Shown: positions 29,733-38,376 of the stretch, in pieces | Position numbering within the stretch: the first letter of the stretch is position 1 | Layout of the letters: each line of letters opens with the position of its first letter | DNA from: AP-15 sp963698995 | GTDB taxonomy: Bacteria > Pseudomonadota > Alphaproteobacteria > ATCC43930 > CGMCC-115725 | Assembly (NCBI GenBank): GCA_963698995.1 | Contig: CAVOTD010000079.1 | Span: forward strand, 1-64,000 | Direction of reading: 5' to 3' | DNA length: 64,000 nt | Notes under the pieces: model-generated | Seen by the model: only the letters and a program-made list of their open reading frames with translations | Databases searched by the model: none | Told to the model about the DNA's origin: nothing | Program-made: the position numbers and the translations under genes

Positions 29733-30856
29733 AATGTGAGCCCGCGAGCCGCCAGTGCCGCCCGAGCTTCACCCACTCGGTCTACGCGACCCGGCCTCTT
29801 AGCCAAGTGACCAATTCCGATAGTCCTTCTCGCAACTGTGTTCTCGGCTGATAGCCGAGCACCGTGCGGGCCGCGCTAATGTCGGGAAAGCAGTGCCGGA
29901 CGTCACCGATGCGGCATTCTCCCGGTGATCTCGGGCTCGATCGGCACACCCAAGGTCTCCGCAAGAAGCCGCGCCATTTGCGTAATCGTCACCGGTCGCC
30001 CGCTGCCGATGTTGAAGGCCTGGCCGACTGCGCCGTCAACCTCCAATGCGAGCCGGCAGGCCTCGGCAACGTCGCCGGCATAGACGAAATCGCGGCGTTG
30101 CTCTCCGTCTTCGAAAATCAACGGGGCCCGATCATTGAGCAGCCGCGCGGCAAAGATGGCCAAAACACCGCTATAAGGGTTCGACAACGCTTGATGCGGT
30201 CCATAGACATTGAAGAAACGCAGCGCGATCGTCGGTATTTCGTAGGCGCCCCCTACAATCAGGCAGAGCCGCTCTTGATCGTATTTCGATAAGGCATAGA
30301 CCGAGAGCATCGACGGCGGCTTGCTCTCATCGGTCGGGATCGCTTCCGCTACCCGGCCCGATCCGTCCATCGGCTCCCAGAGACCTCGCTTCAGTTGGAG
30401 CGAGCTGCGCGCGAGATTATCCAACAACTGACCGTTACTGGCCCGATAACGCCCTTCGCCGTAAACGCTCATGCTGGAAGCCACGACCAGCCGATCGAAG
30501 GGACGGTGCCTGGCTCGCTCGATCATCGCTTCGAGCAGCACCGCGGTCCCGCCGCGTGTTCACGTCCGCGTAATCCGCCACCTCATACATGCTCTGGCCA
30601 ACGCCGACCCGAGCCGCAAGGTGGAGGACGACATCAACCCCGGACAACGCACGGCGCACTGTCTTCGTCGAGCGGATGTCGCCGACGAGCAGTTCGACCC
30701 GGCGGTCGAGATAGCTGGGGGGTTTACGTTCCGGACCATGGATTTGAGGATCGAGACTATCAAGCGCTCGCACTCGATAACCACTGCGAAGAAGGGCTGC
30801 GGCACAATGAGAAGCGATGAAGCCAGCGCCCCCGGTAATTAAAACAGCCTTCTCCA
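29729..30856 (-). pseudogene. NAD-dependent sugar epimerase/dehydratase 2, frameshifted
   Basis: First gene of the operon. MEKAVLITGGAGFIASHCAA at 30856, SGVDVVLHLAARVGVGQSMY, FDRLVVASSMSVYGEGRYRA, MLSVYALSKYDQERLCLIVG (YxxxK), LRFFNVYGPHQALSNPYSGV, RRDFVYAGDVAEACRLALEV and GQAFNIGSGRPVTITQMARL. This is a UDP-glucose 4-epimerase-like extended SDR. Frameshifts lie near 30550, 29905 and 29785; correcting the last gives an ATGA overlap with epimerase 1. An EcfG-like promoter lies 36 bases upstream. Confidence 0.78.
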
Positions 30857-30891
30857 TCGCGGCTTCATAGGATGTTTGTGCCTTGCGTCTG

Positions 30892-30916
30892 AACGGCTGT
30901 GCGATCGAAAGGTTCA
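30892..30916 (-). promoter_or_regulatory. Near-consensus EcfG-like promoter for the glycan operon
   Basis: On the minus strand TGAAC (30916-30912), 16-base spacer, CGTT (30895-30892); only the first -35 base departs from GGAAC. It is placed 36 bases before the ATG of the first operon gene. Confidence 0.4.
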
Positions 30917-30974
30917 AACGTTTTGAGAGAATTTTGGCCTGTCCCTGTACCTGCACTGAGCGCGATTTCACACT

Positions 30975-31550
30975 CCGCCAACGATAAAATAGCTATGTGA
31001 ACCGTCGCTCCGCCTCCACTTCATTTTCTGCAAGCCCGAACGCGACATGGCTAGTCGACAATGTGCTCCAGTCCAAAATGCGGACGTTGCTGGAAATAAA
31101 CTCGGGCCAATGCGGGAGTTCCGGATAGAAGTGACCAGAATTATGGAGACTTTGACGCCATAACACAGTTGGGGATCACCCCGCCTTTCAGTCGCATGCC
31201 GGAATTAAGAGAGGCGGTGTCCGTTGACGATAAGAATCCAGGGCTGGCGACCGTTTATGGATAGTGCCACCACCGACCGTACTTATTCGATTCATTTCTT
31301 ATGAAACTCCAAACGTGGATCTGTTTAACTGATTTCGTAATATTTTACATTGAGCAAGCGCCGTTCGTTCATGACCCCGCTCGCATGAATAAATAGTTGG
31401 CGGAACCCCATTGGCGGGGAACAAAGGCTGGCGCCGCTAAATTTAAACTGAACCCAGTCGGACAAAACAACCGGGCCGGCGGTCTTTTCGCTACTCCGAG
31501 GGAACGGGGAAAGCCCGACATCTGTTTTGATCGCACGTTCTTCGAGATAG
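30975..31550. other. Intergenic region with no gene
   Basis: About 575 bases between the operon head and an SDR remnant. Open frames here lack starts and domain signals, and the composition is lower in GC than the flanks. Nothing is called. Confidence 0.4.
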
Positions 31551-31785
31551 GGATGATGCGATTGACGACAGATCCGAGGACCGCCGGCCGGACGCCTCCG
31601 CAACCCCCTCAGCAGCAAGAACCGCCGGGCTTTACCGAAGAACTGGACCCGCGACCGGACCCATGACGAGCATTCCTACCGCGGTTGCGGCAAGCTCGAG
31701 GGCCGTGCTGCCCTGATAACCGGCTCCGATTCCGGGATTCGACGGGCGGCCGCGATTGCCTTCGCGCGCGAAGTCCTTGCCGAGA
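31551..31785 (+). pseudogene. YghA-like short-chain dehydrogenase, N-terminal fragment
   Basis: MRLTTDPRTAGRTPPQPPQQ, QEPPGFTEELDPRPD, then in another frame HSYRGCGKLEGRAALITGSD and SGIRRAAAIAFARE. This is the conserved start of YghA/YdaD-type stress SDRs, including the NAD(P) glycine motif (here mutated GIG to GIR). Similarity ends at about 31775 and the remaining 200 residues are absent. Confidence 0.65.
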
Positions 31786-31787
31786 CA

Positions 31788-32042
31788 TCACCTGTGGGCC
31801 GCCGAACGGCATTGGCAGCTCTGGCGGATCTGCGCGTTCAGCCATTCACTGAAGGCGGTACAGCCAAGGCCGAGTAGGATCGCCGTCGGTGTCATGCCAG
31901 TTCCCGAAAAACGGCCAAATTCGCTATTCTGGCGCCCAAGCTTTGCGAGCGCCAGTGCAGTCGCGGTTACTGGCAAATCACCGACGATGCGGCGCATGAC
32001 GGCGAAAATAATTTCGTGCCTCGTGCTGTCCGGCATCAGCAC
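31788..32042 (-). CDS. Possible small membrane protein remnant
   Basis: A frame of 84 codons with a plausible hydrophobic segment (GTGMTPTAILLGLGCTAFSE). It ends just beside the IS3 element, so its 5' region could have been disrupted by the insertion. No family is recognised. Confidence 0.25.
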   Translation of the reverse strand: MLMPDSTRHEIIFAVMRRIVGDLPVTATALALAKLGRQNSEFGRFSGTGMTPTAILLGLGCTAFSEWLNAQIRQSCQCRSAAHR

Positions 32043-32112
32043 CTATGAGACAGATTGGACGAGTTGAGGAAGGGAGGATTTCTGGCCCGTCGTAGCCATT
32101 GAAGGAGCGAAG

Positions 32113-32487
32113 ATGGGACAGAAATCCGGGCCGGTGAGGGAACCGGCGGAGCAGGTCATCAAGGAAATCCGCCGCGCCACCCGGCGGCAGTTTTCGGCGG
32201 AGGAGAAGATCCGCATCGTGCTGTCCGGCTTGCGTGGCGAGGACAGCATCGCCGAGCTGTGCCGGCGCGAGGGGATCGTGCAGAACCTCTATTACCGTTG
32301 GTCGAAGGAGTTTCTCGAGGCTGGCAAGAAGCGCCTCGCCGGCGACACGGCGCGGGCGGCGACCTCGGACGAGGTCAGGGATCTGCGCCGGGAGGCGGGC
32401 GCGTTGAAGGAGGTGGTGGCCGAACTCATCCTCGAAAACCGGCTGCTCAAAAAAAGCACGATCGGGGCTGGGGAGGACGGCATATGA
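32113..32487 (+). CDS. IS3-family transposase OrfA
   Basis: A 124-residue DNA-binding subunit. A helix-turn-helix (RRQFSAEEKIRIVLSGLRGE, DSIAELCRREGIVQNLYYRW) is followed by a leucine-rich coiled coil. It ends KKSTIGAGEDGI with ATGA overlap into orfB. The poly-A tract at 32449-32455 near its end is the site for frameshifting into orfB. Confidence 0.9.
   Translation: MGQKSGPVREPAEQVIKEIRRATRRQFSAEEKIRIVLSGLRGEDSIAELCRREGIVQNLYYRWSKEFLEAGKKRLAGDTARAATSDEVRDLRREAGALKEVVAELILENRLLKKSTIGAGEDGI
32449..32456 (+). other. A7G slippery sequence for -1 frameshifting
   Basis: Seven A followed by G near the end of orfA. The orfB frame is open upstream through this site, so a -1 slip would give an OrfAB fusion transposase, as is standard in the IS3 family. 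Confidence 0.65.
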
Positions 32488-33464
32488 GATACCCCGCCGC
32501 CGAGAAGCTGGAGATCATCCGGCTGGTCGAGCAGTCTGCACTGCCGGTGCGCCACACCCTGGCCAAGCTCGGCATTCCCCGGGCGACCTTCTACCGCTGG
32601 TACGATCGGCACCGCAGCGGCGGGCCCGAGGCCCTGAACGATCGCTCGCCCCGGCCGGACCGCGTCTGGAACCGCATCGCCGACCCCGAACGGCAGCGGA
32701 TCATCGAACTGGCGCTCGACGAGCCGGCGTTGTCGCCGCGCGAGCTGGCCGTGCGTTTCACCGACACCGAAAGCTATTTTGTGTCAGAGGCTTCGGTCTA
32801 TCGCCTGTTGAAGGCACACGAGCTGATCGCCAGCCCGGCCTTCGTCGTCATCAAGGCGGCCGACGCGTTCAAGAACAAGACCACCGCGCCCAACCAGCTC
32901 TGGCAGACCGACTTCACCTATCTCAAGGTGATCGGCTGGGGTTGGTTCTACCTGTCGACCGTGCTCGACGACTTCTCCCGCTACATCCTCGCCTGGAAAC
33001 TGTGCACCACGATGCGGGCCGAAGACGTCACCGCCACGCTCGACCTGGCATTGCGGGCCTCGGGGTTGCACGAGGCCGCGCCAGCACAGCGGCCCCGGCT
33101 CCTGTCCGACAATGGTTCGAGCTATGTCGCGGGCGACCTGGCCAAATGGCTTGGTGACCGGAGCATCAAGCACATTCGCGGTGCCCCCTATCATCCGATG
33201 ACACAGGGCAAGATCGAGCGCTGGCACCAGACCCTCAAGAACCGCATCCTGTTGGAGAACTACTTCCTGCCCGGCGATCTCGAAGCCCAGATCGAAGCCT
33301 TCGTCACCGACTACAACCACCGCCGTTACCACGAGAGCATCGACAATCTCACCCCGGCCGACGTCTACTTCGGGCGCGGACTAACCATCCTGGCAGAACG
33401 AGAAAGGATCAAACGACAGACCATCGCAAACCGCCGACTGCAGCACCAACTGTCGGCCGCCTGA
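32484..33464 (+). CDS. IS3-family transposase OrfB (DDE integrase)
   Basis: A 326-residue catalytic subunit from ATG 32484. An N-terminal helix-turn-helix (VRHTLAKLGIPRATFYRWYD) precedes the rve domain with the DDE triad: LWQTDFTYLKVIGWG (Asp), RLLSDNGSSYVAGD (Asp) and MTQGKIERWHQTLKNR (Glu). It ends QTIANRRLQHQLSAA. It can be made alone from the ATGA overlap or as OrfAB by frameshift. It is intact. Confidence 0.92.
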   Translation: MRYPAAEKLEIIRLVEQSALPVRHTLAKLGIPRATFYRWYDRHRSGGPEALNDRSPRPDRVWNRIADPERQRIIELALDEPALSPRELAVRFTDTESYFVSEASVYRLLKAHELIASPAFVVIKAADAFKNKTTAPNQLWQTDFTYLKVIGWGWFYLSTVLDDFSRYILAWKLCTTMRAEDVTATLDLALRASGLHEAAPAQRPRLLSDNGSSYVAGDLAKWLGDRSIKHIRGAPYHPMTQGKIERWHQTLKNRILLENYFLPGDLEAQIEAFVTDYNHRRYHESIDNLTPADVYFGRGLTILAERERIKRQTIANRRLQHQLSAA

Positions 33465-33851
33465 AATCGCCAATCCGATGCGCCAGAGCCTCCCTTATTT
33501 TAACTCCCCGTTGTCTCAAAAACTCTGACGACGGACACCTCGTGCCAGTCGACCAGATGGTGTCAAGAGTTAGCTGGGCCGTCCCCACATAAGATGGTCC
33601 ACGACAGAAAGAGCCAGATATACGAGAACCGCCCGCCTGAGGGCACCTCAGGACGAAAAATCAGGCCGCCGAGGGTGCGTCAATGACCGGACATCCCGTC
33701 AGCTCACCGGCAGCGCAGCTTTTTACGGCATCTACCAGGACACGCTCCATGGCGCGCAGGTCGGCGATGTTCGCCTACATTCGGGATGTCGCACTCCCCC
33801 GATGGTTGGCTTCTACCGGCCATATCCATCTGGCGGCCCACATCCAGACGA

Positions 33852-33904
33852 GGAACCATAATTCTATAATCCTGGTTAGGAACCGTAGCCCGGCTGAGCG
33901 GTTT
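33852..33904 (+). promoter_or_regulatory. Two tandem EcfG-like promoters for the hemerythrin gene
   Basis: GGAAC at 33852 with 17-base spacer and GGTT at 33874; then GGAAC at 33879 with 16-base spacer and GGTTT at 33900. Both are oriented to the hemerythrin-like gene starting at 33946. Confidence 0.55.
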
Positions 33905-33945
33905 AATCTGCGAATGTCACGGCGTCCAGCATCAAGGGGTACAAT

Positions 33946-34488
33946 ATGGCGACAAAAGCGAAAACAAAGGCCGGCCGCGTTGCCGAAAGGAAAACGAGCC
34001 GCTCGCAGTCTCCGAACCGGAAGAAAAAGACGCAACCGACTTCCCCGAGCGCGATCGACCTCTTGGAGCAGGATCACCGGCAGATCGAAGAATGGTTCGA
34101 CGAGTACGATGAGCTAAAGGCGGATGACAATCGAAAGGCGCAGCTCGCACAGAAGATTTGCCTGGCGTTAAAGGTCCACGCCCAGATCGAAGAAGAGATT
34201 TTCTATCCACAGGCACGCGAAGCAACGCAGGACAGCGATCTCATCGACGAAGCGGTCGTCGAACATGCCACCGTGAAGAACCTAATTGCGGAAATCGAAG
34301 CGATGGAGGTCGGCGAGGATCTCTACGACGCCAAGATTCGGGTTCTCGGCGAAATGGTAAAGCAGCACATTAAAGAAGAAGAAGAGGAGCTTTTCCCGGA
34401 ACTCGAACCCGCCAAAATGGATCTCGAGGCGTTCGGCAAAGAACTTGCGGAGCGCAAGGAAGAGCTGATGTCGGAAATGCAAGCCTGA
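33946..34488 (+). CDS. Hemerythrin HHE domain protein
   Basis: A 180-residue cytoplasmic protein. A basic 40-residue N-terminus (Lys/Arg-rich) precedes a four-helix HHE domain: DLLEQDHRQIEEWFDEYDEL, LKVHAQIEEEIFYPQAREA, EHATVKNLIAEIEAMEV and MVKQHIKEEEEELFPELEPA. The His and Glu residues of the di-iron centre are present. Members bind O2, NO or iron, and many are stress induced. The basic tail might bind DNA. Two EcfG-like promoters precede it, which fits a general-stress gene. Confidence 0.9.
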   Translation: MATKAKTKAGRVAERKTSRSQSPNRKKKTQPTSPSAIDLLEQDHRQIEEWFDEYDELKADDNRKAQLAQKICLALKVHAQIEEEIFYPQAREATQDSDLIDEAVVEHATVKNLIAEIEAMEVGEDLYDAKIRVLGEMVKQHIKEEEEELFPELEPAKMDLEAFGKELAERKEELMSEMQA

Positions 34489-34963
34489 ACGGAAAAACTT
34501 CGGTTATCACTGCACTTAAATTTTGCTTTCCATGGCATTTTCGGCGGCATGTGGCGCCGCTTACGTAGGGACTGCGCGTGCCGCGGGGCTGCCCTCCCAT
34601 CCGCTTCGGAGCCCCCCTATCGGGCGGGGCCCAGGTTGGCCTCAAAGTCATCGAGAACGACATCGTGTGCCGCAGGTTGCAAACTTCTGGAAATGGCGGC
34701 TGCACCACTCGACCGCTCCTCGGTTTGGCTGTTTGTCACTGCGCGCTCCTGCTCGCCAGTATATCGTTTTCGTAGTCGGGGGAGCCCCGCCCGGCCAGCG
34801 ATGACCGTCACCAGGCGGTGGAAATTCCTGCTGTCCTCACCGTTTTCGGACAATTCGGGGATACGGACCGGGCGTAATCAGTAGCCAGGCACTTAGGCCA
34901 TAATGCAGCTTGTCGAAATCGGCTCTCTTTGCAAATCTGGTTCCAATCTGGCCGGCGTTTTCT
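34489..34963. other. Intergenic region with no gene
   Basis: About 470 bases between the hemerythrin gene and the second sigma gene. A minus frame at 34617-34853 lacks homology and a clear ribosome site. No gene is called. Confidence 0.4.
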
Positions 34964-35521
34964 CTAAGCAGCCAGAGCTCGCGTGCTAATTGCTGATCCT
35001 TTTGGCAAAGGACCGTTGAGGCCAGGTTTTACGGCTCTCTCTCCCATACCCATCAGCATGCGAAGGGCATCGCGCCCGCGTGATAGGCGCGAGCGGACCG
35101 TGCCGATCGGGATTTGGAGGATCGCTGCTGCGTCTTCGTAGCTCATCCCTTCCAGGCCGACGAGCAGGATGACCTGCCGTTGTTCCTCCGGAACCTGCGC
35201 TAATGCCCGATCCAGTTCGTGCAGCTGAACTGCGGCCGTCGGATCCGTCGTGGCGACCAAAGTAGAGGATTGCTCCTCGAGTTCGACCGCCATACCTTCA
35301 CCCATAGCGCTCCGAACCGCATTGACATTCTGATTATGCATGATGGTGAAAAGCCACGCCCGCATATTGCTCTCGGGCTGCCATAGGTGCTCTTTCGCGA
35401 GTGCCCGGACGAGGGTGTCCTGAACGAGGTCGTCGCAGCGTGACCCGTTGCGCGTCAATGCACGCGCATAGCGCCGAAGGCGCGGGATCTCCTCCTCGAT
35501 GCGGCGCCGGAACTCATTCAT
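34964..35521 (-). CDS. ECF RNA polymerase sigma factor (paralogue 2)
   Basis: A 185-residue ECF sigma. Region 2: IPRLRRYARALTRNGSRCDD and RAWLFTIMHNQNVNAVRSAM. Region 4: EEQRQVILLVGLEGMSYEDA and IGTVRSRLSRGRDALRML. The ATG at 35521 has AGGAG 6 bases upstream. It is intact and closely related to paralogues at 4556 and 44409. No anti-sigma gene is adjacent. An EcfG-like promoter lies just upstream and the shared 19-bp sigma element lies at 87 bases. Confidence 0.93.
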   Translation of the reverse strand: MNEFRRRIEEEIPRLRRYARALTRNGSRCDDLVQDTLVRALAKEHLWQPESNMRAWLFTIMHNQNVNAVRSAMGEGMAVELEEQSSTLVATTDPTAAVQLHELDRALAQVPEEQRQVILLVGLEGMSYEDAAAILQIPIGTVRSRLSRGRDALRMLMGMGERAVKPGLNGPLPKGSAISTRALAA

Positions 35522-35542
35522 TTGGCACTCCTATAAAAGCGG

Positions 35543-35567
35543 AACGGGCTGCGATCACAGGAGTTCT
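35543..35567 (-). promoter_or_regulatory. EcfG-like promoter for sigma paralogue 2
   Basis: On the minus strand AGAAC (35567-35563), 16-base spacer, CGTT (35546-35543), about 22 bases from the ATG. The first -35 base departs from GGAAC. Confidence 0.45.
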
Positions 35568-35607
35568 CATCCGGCCGTATAATTTGCCGATGTATGGATA
35601 ACAAGAC

Positions 35608-35626
35608 TTGGTAATTATTTGTAATG
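35608..35626 (-). promoter_or_regulatory. Element shared by three ECF sigma genes (copy 2)
   Basis: Plus-strand TTGGTAATTATTTGTAATG, 87 bases upstream of the sigma start, the same distance as copy 1 at 5178 (86 bases). Confidence 0.5.
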
Positions 35627-35774
35627 ATTGGTAGCAGATGGCCCGTGCCGGATATTTACCGGGAAGCGCGAGTGTCGCGCCCCCTCTCTCAGACGCCGCC
35701 AGCGAGGTAAAGGTCGGAAGCTCCGTTACTCAGCAGGAACCTCGAATCCCTTTATATCCGGCACCGGCACTCAG

Positions 35775-36389
35775 CTAGTTAGACGCCCCTCCGATATAGC
35801 GTGCGCGCTCCGCTGCAACTTGGTCGGGAGTGTAAGCCGGCGCGTTTTCGTCGAACGAAGTCCAGCCGGCTTCCCGATATGCCGCGCCACGAATTGTAGG
35901 GTCGACCGCTTGATACTGTTGCAGGATCTCCCGGGCTGTCGACACACGGGCGTCATCCACTCGAGCCGTGACAAGTGTCCCGCCCCGGCGGACGCCTTCG
36001 GCGTAAAAGTGAGCGTCACGTTCGGGTACGCCTGCACCGCTGAGCGACCCGACTAGTCCCCCTGCGGCGCCGCCCACGACCGCACCTGTCGCGGCGCCTG
36101 CGGCCGTAGCTACGAGCCAGCCCGCGGCCACAACCGGTCCGACGCCTGGAATTGCCAAGAGACCGAGGCCGGTCAGCAGACCGCCGACACCGCCGACGGC
36201 GGCTCCGATGCCAGCGCCCCTCCCGGCATCTTCGGCAGTGTTCGTCGAACGATCCTCGTTGTATCGGTTGTCGACATTGTTCGACACGATGCTGATATCA
36301 GAGTGCGGGATTCCCGCCGCTTCGAGAGCATTCACCGCAGAAGCGGCGGAATCATACGTGTCATAAAGGGCAGTAACTGTTTGGGTCAT
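35775..36389 (-). CDS. Stress protein with GSP17M-like domain and glycine zipper
   Basis: A 204-residue protein. The N-terminus TVTALYDTYDSAASAVNALE with AAGIPHSDISIVS resembles the general stress protein 17M-like domain. The centre is a glycine/alanine zipper (GAGIGAAVGGVGGLLTGLGL and further repeats) likely to insert in a membrane. The C-terminus TLVTARVDDARVSTAREILQ repeats the N-terminal fold. It is probably co-transcribed with the secreted protein 36 bases upstream. Homologues are common in stress regions of alphaproteobacteria; the function is unknown. Confidence 0.82.
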   Translation of the reverse strand: MTQTVTALYDTYDSAASAVNALEAAGIPHSDISIVSNNVDNRYNEDRSTNTAEDAGRGAGIGAAVGGVGGLLTGLGLLAIPGVGPVVAAGWLVATAAGAATGAVVGGAAGGLVGSLSGAGVPERDAHFYAEGVRRGGTLVTARVDDARVSTAREILQQYQAVDPTIRGAAYREAGWTSFDENAPAYTPDQVAAERARYIGGASN

Positions 36390-36425
36390 TGCGAAATCCT
36401 AAATAACTGGACGATGTTTCTGGAC

Positions 36426-36752
36426 TTACTTGGTAACGACATTGCCTTGATAGTCGAGCCCGACGTCTACGACTTTGCCTGCTTTGGAGGCCTTGCCTCT
36501 CCAAATCCCATCTTTGTCTTTCACCAGGCCGGAAACGCTGGAGTATCCGGCGCCCTCAATGCGAGATTTAGCCTGGCGCTCGGTAAAACTGTTAGCACCG
36601 GCGGCAGGTGCTCCCGGATTGTTGGCGTTGGGGCTGGAAACTGCTGGGGTATGGGCATCGGGATTTGCGGGGGGAGCTGCGGTCTGTGCAGAAGCACCGA
36701 CCGCAACAGCGGCCCCTGTCAGGACCGTGATGGCGGCCAAGAATCGTCTCAT
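36426..36752 (-). CDS. Small secreted PepSY-like protein
   Basis: A 108-residue protein with signal peptide MRRFLAAITVLTGAAVAVGA cleaved after SAQ, a Pro/Ala-rich linker, and a compact domain (FTERQAKSRIEGAGYSSVSG, LVKDKDGIWRGKASKAGKVV, DVGLDYQGNVV) resembling PepSY folds. It is probably periplasmic. An EcfG-like promoter lies upstream. Confidence 0.75.
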   Translation of the reverse strand: MRRFLAAITVLTGAAVAVGASAQTAAPPANPDAHTPAVSSPNANNPGAPAAGANSFTERQAKSRIEGAGYSSVSGLVKDKDGIWRGKASKAGKVVDVGLDYQGNVVTK

Positions 36753-36791
36753 TACCCTCTTCCCTGGTTGTTTCGATTACACACTGGAACC

Positions 36792-36817
36792 AACAACTTT
36801 TAAGCATGTCGCGTTCC
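36792..36817 (-). promoter_or_regulatory. EcfG-like promoter for the PepSY-like gene
   Basis: On the minus strand GGAAC (36817-36813), 17-base spacer, TGTT (36795-36792), 40 bases upstream of the ATG. Confidence 0.5.
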
Positions 36818-37100
36818 GCAAACTAAACGGATCTAAAGAATTGGCCGGCAGCTAGCGAGAGGGCGGCCCTGCCAGGACAATGGAAGAAGATTGTGGGTGG
36901 TGCACAGCCGTTCTGGTCCGCTTCCCCTTTACGCCGGAATCCGACAATTCCTGAAAGGCCCGAAATCAACTGACGACAACTGGCTACAGGCGCTGTTGAA
37001 TCGTTACGAACCAGCGTGAGAGGTGGTGGCGAGACAAGCGGGTAAGCTCGGCGACTTGACAGTCAAGGTCGGTCGAAGCGCGAGTTCGCAGATAATAGTA

Positions 37101-37125
37101 GGAACGCATTTTCACAAATGGTGTT
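37101..37125 (+). promoter_or_regulatory. EcfG-like promoter for the 67-aa protein gene
   Basis: GGAAC at 37101-37105, 16-base spacer, TGTT at 37122-37125. It overlaps the ATG at 37118, so the protein start must be the later ATG at 37160. Confidence 0.5.
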
Positions 37126-37159
37126 GGTGCAGAATAAAAAGCTAGTATCGGGAGCGGTT

Positions 37160-37363
37160 ATGAGGTACTACAACAGTATTGTGTTAGACGAGCGCGCACG
37201 TCTTGCAGAACTTCAAGATCTCTTGCTTCAGCGTGCCTTTGAGCGCCAGGAGGCCATTGGACGAGGTCACGAAAAGCGTGCGAAAGCACTTGAGGACGAA
37301 ATCACGGAGCTCAAACAGGAAAAACAGAACATCAGGAAATGGATAACGGTCGGATCGACCTAG
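37160..37363 (+). CDS. Small coiled-coil protein, unknown function
   Basis: A 67-residue protein, MRYYNSIVLDERARLAELQD with LLLQRAFERQEAIGRGHEKR, then a charged helix ending QENIRKW-type residues. It is almost entirely predicted helix. The start at 37160 has GGGAG upstream; a longer frame from 37118 overlaps the promoter. No family is recognised. Small stress-induced protein is an inference from the promoter. Confidence 0.55.
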   Translation: MRYYNSIVLDERARLAELQDLLLQRAFERQEAIGRGHEKRAKALEDEITELKQEKQNIRKWITVGST

Positions 37364-37479
37364 CTAAAAACAGACCGCGCGCCGGTAAGGGACGGCCTCC
37401 GGGCTTCGGGCATCACCCTCCCCGTCGGTGCAACCTTTGCCAGCATCTCAGGTCGAATATGGAACGGATATGGATTGCC

Positions 37480-38055
37480 TCATCGCGCAGATGCCTGGGA
37501 GATTTTATTCGACAATTCGAGTGCCATTGTTTGGTGCTCCTGGAGTACCGGTAAAGTTTTCTGTGCAAATTGTTTCAGTGCGGCGTTAGAGCCTGACCGC
37601 TCCTCCTGTTGAAAAAGCTTCACTGCTTTGTTGTGGTCATCCACCATGCCCTGCATGTATTGCTCGTCAAAGGGCTTGCCGTGCAGGGTCTGGAGTTTCT
37701 GCCGCATGCGCTCGTGGTCGGGGTCGACCGCCTTTGGCACGTCGACGCCAAGGCCAGTGGCTATCCTGATCAACTCCTCATTCACCGTCGTGTGATCCCA
37801 GATCATGCGATCGGCGAAGCTCTTGACATCGGCGTTATCTGACTTTTGGGCAACCTTGCTAAGCTCGACTTCGGCCATACCTCCGATACCGGCCTCTTTG
37901 ACAAACGTCTGATCCTCCTGGTTCAGCGTGTCTTTAGCGGCCGCAGAAGGAGACGCTCGGCTGGGGGCGTTGGGTTGGCTTGTCTGCGCATAGGACGCAG
38001 CGCCGAGAAGGAGTCCGACAGCAAAGACGGCTGTTCTGGTAAGCAGGCAAATCAT
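37480..38055 (-). CDS. Secreted DUF4142 protein
   Basis: A 191-residue protein. Signal peptide MICLLTRTAVFAVGLLLGAA with cleavage after SYAQ, then the DUF4142 helical domain: DQTFVKEAGIGGMAEVELSK, KSFADRMIWDHTTVNEELIR, FDEQYMQGMVDDHNKAVKLF and KTLPVLQEHQTMALELSNKI. This is a ferritin-like four-helix bundle found in the periplasm of many proteobacteria, with unknown function and common stress induction. The ATG at 38055 follows GGAGG; the frame's extension to 38373 is rejected because a promoter lies inside it. Confidence 0.9.
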   Translation of the reverse strand: MICLLTRTAVFAVGLLLGAASYAQTSQPNAPSRASPSAAAKDTLNQEDQTFVKEAGIGGMAEVELSKVAQKSDNADVKSFADRMIWDHTTVNEELIRIATGLGVDVPKAVDPDHERMRQKLQTLHGKPFDEQYMQGMVDDHNKAVKLFQQEERSGSNAALKQFAQKTLPVLQEHQTMALELSNKISQASAR

Positions 38056-38084
38056 GGGTCCTCCAGTTCGGAGCCTAGCCCTTG

Positions 38085-38109
38085 AACAAGGGCCTTCGCG
38101 CGCAGTTCC
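38085..38109 (-). promoter_or_regulatory. EcfG-like promoter for the DUF4142 gene
   Basis: On the minus strand GGAAC (38109-38105), 17-base spacer, GTT (38087-38085), 30 bases upstream of the ATG. Confidence 0.55.
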
Positions 38110-38376
38110 GTATTCCTCGGCATGGGGAACAGTGCGGCACCTGATTATTGCGGTAGAGTCCTCAGGTGCATTCGCAGGGGTGCTGCAGGTGAAGCGCCAA
38201 CCCCACCTTGCGCGCGGCCATGGCAACGGGGTGACGCTGGCTCGATTGATCGAGGCAGGGTTCGTGTGCCAAGTAATTTGATCCCCCAGGGTTGACCGCT
38301 CGATCGGCAGCTCGTCGCTGGGAATGACGCGGAGATTGAAGTAACAGGCCGCAGCTCCCGATAGTTCCGGCAATTC

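Larger units (their letters stand above)
32046..33518 (+). mobile_element. Intact IS3-family insertion sequence
   Basis: About 1.47 kb bounded by TGAGACA (32046-32052) and its complement TGTCTCA (33512-33518). Imperfect similarity continues inward (GAGTT...AAGGGAGG on both ends). It contains orfA and orfB with intact catalytic residues. No clear 3-4-bp target duplication is visible, so the insertion may be old or rearranged. It carries no cargo. Confidence 0.8.

Noticed and set aside
37118..37159. ATG at 37118 as start of the small coiled-coil protein
   Set aside because: It lies inside an EcfG-like promoter and lacks a ribosome site; ATG 37160 has GGGAG.
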